From Monodelphis domestica (lineage: Eukaryota; Chordata; Mammalia; Didelphimorphia; Didelphidae): a DNA stretch of 64,000 nt. Location of the stretch: assembly GCF_027887165.1 (NCBI RefSeq), contig NC_077230.1, positions 38,081,351-38,145,350 on the forward strand, given 5' to 3'. Under the pieces are notes generated by a model that did not search any database, was not told the origin of the DNA, and saw only the letters and a program-made list of their open reading frames with translations. Position numbers and translations under genes: made by a program. Positions within the stretch are counted from its first letter, which is position 1, and the number at the start of each line of letters is the position of its first letter. This document shows, piece by piece, positions 40,201 through 49,200 of this stretch.

Positions 40201-43200
40201 TGGTTGGACATCTAAGACACTAAAGTCATTTAGGTTCAGTGTCAATCATCTAGGTTCAGTGTCAGTCATCCAGACTTTTGTCTTGCCACAGGATTTAGAT
40301 GATTCTGCAAGAAAGAGTGAGGCTGACAATTTTGTGCAACTCACTTAAATCCAATTCATACACAAGTTAAGATATTATTCTGTGATGTCACTGGTACTTT
40401 TCAAACATAAGGATCACCACCACCACTGCCAACTGATTAATCAACATTTTTGACTGTCTCATCCTTTTAAGTCTTCTTCAATCTAGCTTTATTTGTTTTA
40501 AACTGCCCTTGCAGCGGGACTAGTATTTTCTTGGTAGATATTCTAGATCATCAGTCTTAGAAGGAACCTCAAAGACCACCCACTTTAATCCCTTCATTTT
40601 GTAGGTGAGAAAAATGAGGCCCGGAGAAGATATTCAGATAGTTACCTTCCCAGCTGTGACTTCATGGCTTCTGGCTCTAAAATCAAGGCCAAAGGTAGGT
40701 TCTTCACTTTATAAGATGTCTAAGCCTTGGTCAGCAATAGTAACCAATGAAAGATTGCCGTTGTCCCTTGCTAATCCTAGTAAAATATTTGTGTACTGTT
40801 GTACTCATTGAATTATTTATTTTTCTTAGAGACTCCAATAAAAAAAGAAAAAGAAGAAGATGAAATAGTAGTGGAGGAAGAGATTATTAGCACTGGAAAA
40901 CCTACAGATGGAAAGGCTAAAAAGAGATTTTCCTGGTTCCGGTAAGAGATGTACTTTTTATATATGGATAACAATATTCTTAATAAACAAAACATTTTAT
41001 TTCTCCTGGAATTTACCTCTTTGGCTACTGTTTGCTATGTTTTTTGCCCCTTTCTACAAAAGAACATTATTTATATGAATTTTCTCAGTTGTTCACATCT
41101 TCCTCAAATGGGTGCTGGCATAGAGTAAAAGTGTCAAATTCACAGTTTATGGATGTGACCCAGAGAGATCCATTTCTTTTTGAGTCTGATAATAACAACT
41201 TAGTGGGAAAAGTATAGGACATGGAATCTGGAGTTTTATCACCTAGTCATGTGTTCAAATTCAAGTATTTTCTGATCAATAGGTTACAGACTTCCCATCT
41301 ATAAAATATTACAAGTTGACATCTAGTGTTACTTCAGATCTAAATCAGTGACCCCATCACTCCTTACAAGACAAATCATGTATTAGTTGTGGTTAATGTG
41401 GAGGAGGAAGAAGTAGAGAAATGATATTGTGCCATATGCACACATATTTAACTTAACTGGCTTCCATATCTAGTTTTATATTTTTACCTATAGCACCAAA
41501 TTTGATCTTGCCCCTTCTCTAATACATGTGCTGACATAGCACGTATCCTACAAAAAGTGTAACTCCAAACTCTTTTAACATGTAGCTTTGTCTTTTTTTT
41601 TTCAGAATTGAAATTCATGAAATTTTTATAGTGTGCATCTATTTAAGATCTTTTTTGTGTCATAGTAGAATGTATTTTTTGTTTTAATAATTATTTCCCT
41701 CTCAAATGTTGTATGATTCTAGCAATATCAAAGAATGCAAGCTGTGGAACTTCTTTCATTTTAAAAAACATGACAAACAAGTAAAGAATGTGCACAAGTG
41801 GGAAGAAATTGATCAAGAGGTAAATTTTCATTATGTTAAATTTATCAAAGAGTGAAGTTTGTTTCCCCATTTAAATTACTAGAGAGTGAGCTTTCTCTTA
41901 AATTAGAAAACTATAATTTACCTTGGATTGAGGAGTTAACATTCTGTCATAATTATTAATCAGTATGCATAGGAATAAAATTACCTGAGTAAGGAGCAAA
42001 AGTACCATAGCGGCAACTGTTTGGCCTTGAAGTCTCTTTTTTGTTCCCAGAGATCATTCAAGAACCTCTCTCAAGAAAAGGGAATGATTAAGAACTCTTA
42101 AAACATTTGAATTCTCTGTATTTGGATGTTCTTAGGACAAAGGATAATTGATTCAACTTTTGGCCTCAGAATATTGTTGGCTGAAATTTTTCTAAAATTA
42201 TGGCACAGAGTATTGAAATACACTTAACCTAGAGAAAAGTGCAAGTTGAATTGTTATGGGCTGATGCAGGTAGGAAGTGATAACATATTAGGATAATTTT
42301 CCCTCCATGAGACAGAAGGGGTCTTTGAAGGGGCTGTACAATATTTAAAAAATAACAGGTAGGTAAAATGGTAAAAGTTTACCAAGAAATACCACTGTCG
42401 GTTGTTGGCAAAATAAGAGGAGAGATTGCATGTGTATGTCTTGATTTACTGTGCCTGTGTTACTGAGCAAAAAAAAGAACATGAGAGCCACAGATGGGCC
42501 AATATGTCAATGAAGGAAAATAATAAATGTTGAAGTGGATATGGCAGAATTCGGACACTAATGCATTGCTAGTGGAGTTGTGAATTAATACAAGCATTCT
42601 GGAGGGAAATTTGGAATTATGAGCAAAGGGCTTTAACAGAACACATATCCTTTGATCCAGCAATACCACTGCTGGGTTTGTACTCCAAAGAGATAATAAG
42701 GAAAAATGTGTATACAAAATATTCATAGCTGAGCTCTTTGTGGTGGCAAAAATTGGAAAATGAGGGCATGTTCCTCAATTAGTGAATGACTAAACAAATT
42801 GTGGTATATGTTGGTGATGGAATACTATTGTGTTATAAGGAATGATGACCTACTTGATTTCTATATGAACTGGAAAGACCTCCATGAACTGAAGCACAGT
42901 GAAATGAGCAGAACCAATCGAATGATATATACTGAAAGTGAAACATTGTAGAACTATCCAACATAATGAACTTTACTACTTGCAGCATACAATAGTCCAG
43001 GACATTCCTGAAGGACTTATGAGAAAGAATGCTATCTATATTGAGAGAGAGAACTATAGGAATAGAAATGAAAAAGAAAAACTTAAGACTTAACACTTAG
43101 AACTTGTTTATATGAATATATGATTTGGGGTTTGAGCTCTATGGTAAAAATGAATAATATAAAATTAGATATCAAGGGATAACATTTGTACAATCTAGTA

Positions 43201-46200
43201 GAATTGCTTATTGCTTCTGGGAGGGGAAAAGGGAAAGAAAATGAGTCATATAAACTTGAAAAAATATTAAAAATAAAAAAAAGAATATGAGGTGTGAGGT
43301 CAATTGAGAACATATCTATTGATCTTCACACATATTTTTACACATACATAAATAAATAGATACACATGTACATATGAGTAAGTCCAACTAAAGATTTCAT
43401 CACCCACCAGGCATTAGGAGGTATTTCTGACCTGCCCAATTTTGTTTGTGGTCTAGGTAGCAAGAATACAATTCTGAATTGCCTCACATTAGGAATTCTT
43501 TTGAATCCTCCAAGGATGGTCCCATCTCTTAATAGATACTGAAAAAGGACCCCCACAACACTGTCTAATGGAGATGGGCATATTTTTTTCAATTTTCTTT
43601 TACTTATAAAATAATAAATGGCAATAAAATACAAGCTTTCCTCCAAACCTAAAGGTGACAACATCGAATATATTTAACATTTGTAATCATGATGGTCAAC
43701 TTGCCAAAATCTTGTAAAAAAAAAAGTAAGATTTGTTTCCATTTACTTTCTAGAAATATTACCCATCAGTAGAAATAGACAAAAAGCTAGGATGCACTTT
43801 AATAGTTCCTGACCAGTTTCTCAACTGATATGGTAACCTCAATTGGAAAGTTATGGATATCAGACACTGGAAGAGGGAATTGGGGACTTGAGGGTTCTTT
43901 GCCTTTATAAGAACCATCACTAGATTCTAAAGTTAGCTAACACCTAGCTAATCTAACTTCTAGTCTTAGAACCTGATGATGACTCCTCCTCTGCCTCCCA
44001 TGACCCAGAAACCCCAGCAGCTCCCACCAGGCCAAGTTGCCTCAACTTCCTTCCTGGGTGGATATTGGGTAAAGTGGCCTGTGTTCCTGGCCAAAGAAAA
44101 GACAAAACTACCTGGGTAAAGGTAGATTTTAGTTCAATTTATTTTGGCCATGGAGAATAACTGAATACACTTTGGATGTAGATAATTTTCCTCTCATCTT
44201 GTCTTAACTTGGAGTAGGTGGAAACATTTTAGTATTAATACATTCCCTTACAAAGTCATCACTCCTTAAGTGAAAATATATCGAGTATTTTGCCTGTTTT
44301 AGAATACTGCTATTTTTAAAAAGGCTCCAAAATATTTTCATTGCAAAAAATAAAGTTTTTTTTTCCTGGTTTACAAAACTCACTTCAGATCTCTTGTTGT
44401 TCTGTGAATTTTTGACATACAGATGAAAGAAAAGGGTGGTGGGGATAAGAAATACAGCAGCCTTGAAAAGCAAAATTTATAAAAAAACGAACTGTGAAAT
44501 GAGGGATGATTTTGGAACAAATGGTCTCTAAGGCTCCTTTGAGTTTTTGCTGTCTATGGTTATATTAACATATAGCCATGGAAGCTTTTTAAATATTGTG
44601 TCTCTTGACCTCTAGGTATTGGATGATTACTGTCCTTATTCTACTGAAGCCCCTAAAACATTGCCAACAGAGTGGACAAATATTGAAGTTGGTAATTGGT
44701 TATGGAGCATTGGAATGGAGGAGTATGTTGTAAAATTTTATTGTAAAGGAATAAATGGTGAAAAACTCCTTACACTGGACAATCGCTCTCTAAAAGTAAG
44801 TTCAAGAGTTGACTTTATTTTTTACAATCCATTAGAAAACATATATATATATATGTGTGTATATATATATAATCACTAATTTTATGGAGAGAGTATATAA
44901 AACATAATACAAAAATGGGAAATCCTATATATGATCTATTGGCCAATCTTATGGTTTTAAAGAAATCATGTTAACCTCCTTTTGAATGTAGTATCAAGGG
45001 AGATTTCTTTTTGATTGTGATTTGTTAAATTCCCCCCTCCCCTTTTTAGTATTCCTAACATGTGGTCATTTCTTTTTATTTATATTTATTATTTATTTTT
45101 AAAAACCTACCATTCCATCTTGGAATCAATACCCATGTATTAATTCCAAGGAAGAAGAGGAGTAGGATCTGGGCAAGGAGTGGGTAGTGAGTGACTTGCT
45201 GAGGGTCACATTGCTAGCAAGAGTATCGAGAGTATGTGAGGGGGAAGCTGGGTAGCTCAGTGGATTGAAAGCCAGGCCTGTAGATGAGAGATCCTGGGTT
45301 CAAATTTGACATCAGACATTTCCCAGCTGTGTGTGACAAGGAAATCACTTTAAAAGACTGATATATATATTAATTTAAGGTCACCAAGGAATTCAGCTAT
45401 GTAATTCCTAAATGAAAACTCAAGTCAGCAGTCAACCTTTTATGGAGTTTAATTACAAACAGGAGAAAAAAGATATTAGAGATAGAGAGAGAGGGAGAGA
45501 GAAAGGGGAGAGAAGGGAATAGGGCTTAAATACCTCTTCTGTTTAGGCTGGGCCAAAAGGCCCAAGCCCCTAGATAGCTGAGGCAAAGAAAAGAGATCAG
45601 TCCCTATCACTCACGTGACCAAAATGGAGAAACAGTCTCAGGGGCTTCTACCTCCAGCTTCCTTCAGACCTTCTCAGAGCACCATCTCTCAGAGCAAACC
45701 TCTCCAACCAACCCCCCCTAGTCCTCAGACCCCACTATCTTTAAGGAAACCATCCAAGTTCCCTCCCCTCAGTTCTCACATCTACCAATCACTGTCCATG
45801 TCTTCCCTGTGCCAATGGTGGCTCTAGGTTAACCCAGGACCGCCCAGAGGTCTGTGGCTTTGCACATGTCTGTCTGTTGAAGGTCATATTCTCAAATAAT
45901 TAAATCTTGAACCTTTGCTGCAGCCCTTCCTAAATCCTGTTACCCTGAGTAGGGTGGAGATTGGAATAATTAAATTTTGATCTATGCTGCAGCCCTTCCT
46001 AAATCCTGTTAGCACTGAGTAGGGTGGAGATTGTAATTTCCAAGACCTGGTTCTGTCATTCCAAGTATCTCTATTGTATCAATTCTAAAATCAATCATGA
46101 CTCAAGGAACTTCCTGTTCTATGCTTAAGCATAGGTCAAAGCCCTTTCCATTGTTCAGCAAAAGGTTTCTGTCCTAAAGTAATCTTAAGAAGGGAGGAGG

Positions 46201-49200
46201 AGGAACCTCCCATGCCAATGGGGTTCACATTCCAATAGACTATCAGTAAGAAATTTTCCAAGTATGAAATTTCCCAATGGTGAAATTTCCAACATTTATA
46301 AGTCTAGGAAATTTTAAGGTTTACACGTGTGACCATGGGTAAGTCACTTAATGCCCATTGCCTAGCCTTTACTGCTCTTCTGCCTTATGACCAATACATA
46401 ATATTGATTCTAAAGTGGAAGATGAGGGTTTTTTTAAAAAAAGAGTGGTTGGGATTCCAGGTAAACATGGTGGTAGTCTAGAAGCACGACTTCCTCTTCT
46501 CAGTACCCACTCATAATAGACTACCTCAAAAGACCAAAAACCCAAATTCATAAGAATAAAGAGACTCTACAGTAGGGCCCAGCATTAAAGGTATGTGGAA
46601 TTTGGGTATTTCCACACTATAAGGGGGTGAAAAAGCTCCCTTCAAAATGTGAGCTGATCTAACCTCCCCCACTCCACCTATGGAACCAGAGTCAGAGCTA
46701 GCTTGCTCCTGAATCAGCGAATGAGTAAGAAGCAGCTCTAGGTCCTTGGGAACTAACTAAGACCACAAAAGACCTACCCCTGAGAGCAGCTACATGTGAA
46801 ACCCCAGCAGCCTGAAAAGCACAGACCATGGGTGCTCCTGGGAAGATATCACAGAGAAGGGCAGCAAACAGTAGAAGCTGCGGAGATTCTGGAGCTTGCC
46901 TCGGGCAAAATCCTTGCTCCTTAGCTCCATACACAGAGTTCCTTCCCATCTCACTCAGATTTCTGACTAAAATGGGAAGGAAAAACCTCTACAGTGATGG
47001 TAAATTGTGACCAGGAGCAACAACCTCCCTCCAAGGAAAACAAAAAGAAGTTATTGACCCTGGAAAATTTTTACAGAGGAAAAACTCAAGCTACAAAGGA
47101 AATACAAGTGGCAGCTTCCACACTAAAGGACCACAAAACCTAGAACATGATAGGCAAGAGAATTGGGTCTTCAACCAAGGATCACCTATCCATCAAAATT
47201 GACTATATACTTGCAGGGGAAAATATGGGCATTCAACAAAATAGAAGATTTCCCAGTATTTGTAAAGAAAAAAACAGAACTATAAGTGGAAAGTTTGATA
47301 TCCAAACACTAGATCAAGAGAAACATGAAATGGTAAATAAGAGAGGGAAAAGTGGAAAAAAAATTTTTATTCAATCTTTCTTTTTTAAGGGCTTAAATTA
47401 GATCAAATTATATGTATTAATATATGGGGGAAATGTTATTTGTAACTCTCAAAAATTATATTCAATATCATGGTAATTAGAAGAATCATTCACAGGAAGA
47501 GACTGGGGCACTAAGGGGCTATGAGATGATATGCAAAAAAGGGGGGGGGAAATCAAAGATGGCACGAAGAGATACTTCAAGAAATAAAATAAATAGTATA
47601 ATCTTTATCACACAAAGATACAAATGGGCAGGGGAGGGGAAGAATACTCTTATTAGACGGAGAGAAAGAGAATGCTAATAGGTAATACATGAACCTTACT
47701 CTCAGTGAAATCCATTCTGAGAGGGAAGAGAACCTACACCATCTTTAATTCTATCTTATCTGACAGGGAATGTGAGAAGGGAAAACTAAGGTGGGTAGGT
47801 TGGAGAAAAGTACAAAAAGGGAGGTAAAGAGAGGGGGGAGGGAACGTAAGAGACCCTAAAAAAAAGAAGGGAACAAAAAGGGAGGGGCCAGAATGGGAAG
47901 CATATTAAGGGAGGGGATTAGGGGAATTGATTAAAAGTAAACCACCAGTTTAAAAAGATGTAGCAAAAGAAGAAAGGACAGAACTAGGAGAGGATATCAA
48001 AATGCTGGAGAATACAAAAGTGACAATCCTAACATTGAATGTGAATGGGATGAAATCACCCATAAAATGAAAGCAAATAGGAGAGTGGATTAGAATCCAA
48101 AATCCTACCATATGTTGTCTACAAGAAACACACCTGAGGCGAGTAGATACTCACAAGGTTAGAATCAAAGTTTGGAGCAAAACCTGTTGGGCCTCAAGTG
48201 ATAGAAAGACGGCAGGAGTTGCAATCATGATATCTGACAAAGCCAAAGTAAAAATAGATCTGATTAAAAGGGATAAGGAAGGTAAATCCATCCTGATAAA
48301 ATGGAGTATAGACAATGAAGAAATATCACTAATCAACAAGTATGCACCAAATGGTATAGCATCCAAATTTCCAAAGGAGAAACTAGTGGAATTGAAGGAG
48401 GTAATAGATAGTAAAACTATACTAGTGGGAGACCGTAATCTACCACTATCAAATTTAGATAAACCAAATCAAAAAATAAATAAGAAAGAGATAAAAGATG
48501 TGGATGAAATCTTAGAAAAATTAGGGTTAATAGGTCTATGGAGAAAAATAAATAGGTACTAAAAGGAATACATCTCCTTTTCAGAAGCACATGGTACATT
48601 CACAAAGATTGACCATATACTAGATTATGAAAACATGGCAAACAAAAGCAGAAAAGCAGAAATAATAAATGCAACCTTTTCAGATCATAATGCAATAAAA
48701 ATAATGATCAGTAAAGGTATGTGGAGAGCCAAATCAAAAATTATTTGGAAATTACATAATATGATTCTCCAAAATTGGCTAGAGAACAAATCATCAAAAC
48801 ATTAATTTCATTGAAGAAAATGACAATGATGAGATATCCTTTCAAAATCTATGGGATGCAGCCAAAGCAGGATTCAGGGGGAAATTTATATCTTTGAGTT
48901 CATATATTAACAAATTAAGGAGGGTAGAGGTCAATGAATTGGACGTGCAAATCAAAAAACTTGAAAGTGAACAAATTAAAAATCCCTAGAAGAAAACTAA
49001 ATTAGAGATCCTAAAAATTAAGGGAGAAATAAATAAAAGTGAAAGTGAAAGAACTATTGTACTAATGTAAAACTAGAAGCTGGTATTTTGAAAAAAACAA
49101 ACAAACAAAATAGACAAACTCTACTGGTCAATCTAATAAAAAAAAAGGAAAGAAGAAAAACAAGGTAATAGTGGAGATGAAAAGGGAGACCACACCTCCA

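Noticed and set aside
48227-48562. 111-residue plus-strand open frame
   Set aside because: Clearly L1 endonuclease sequence inside a dead L1, not a host gene.
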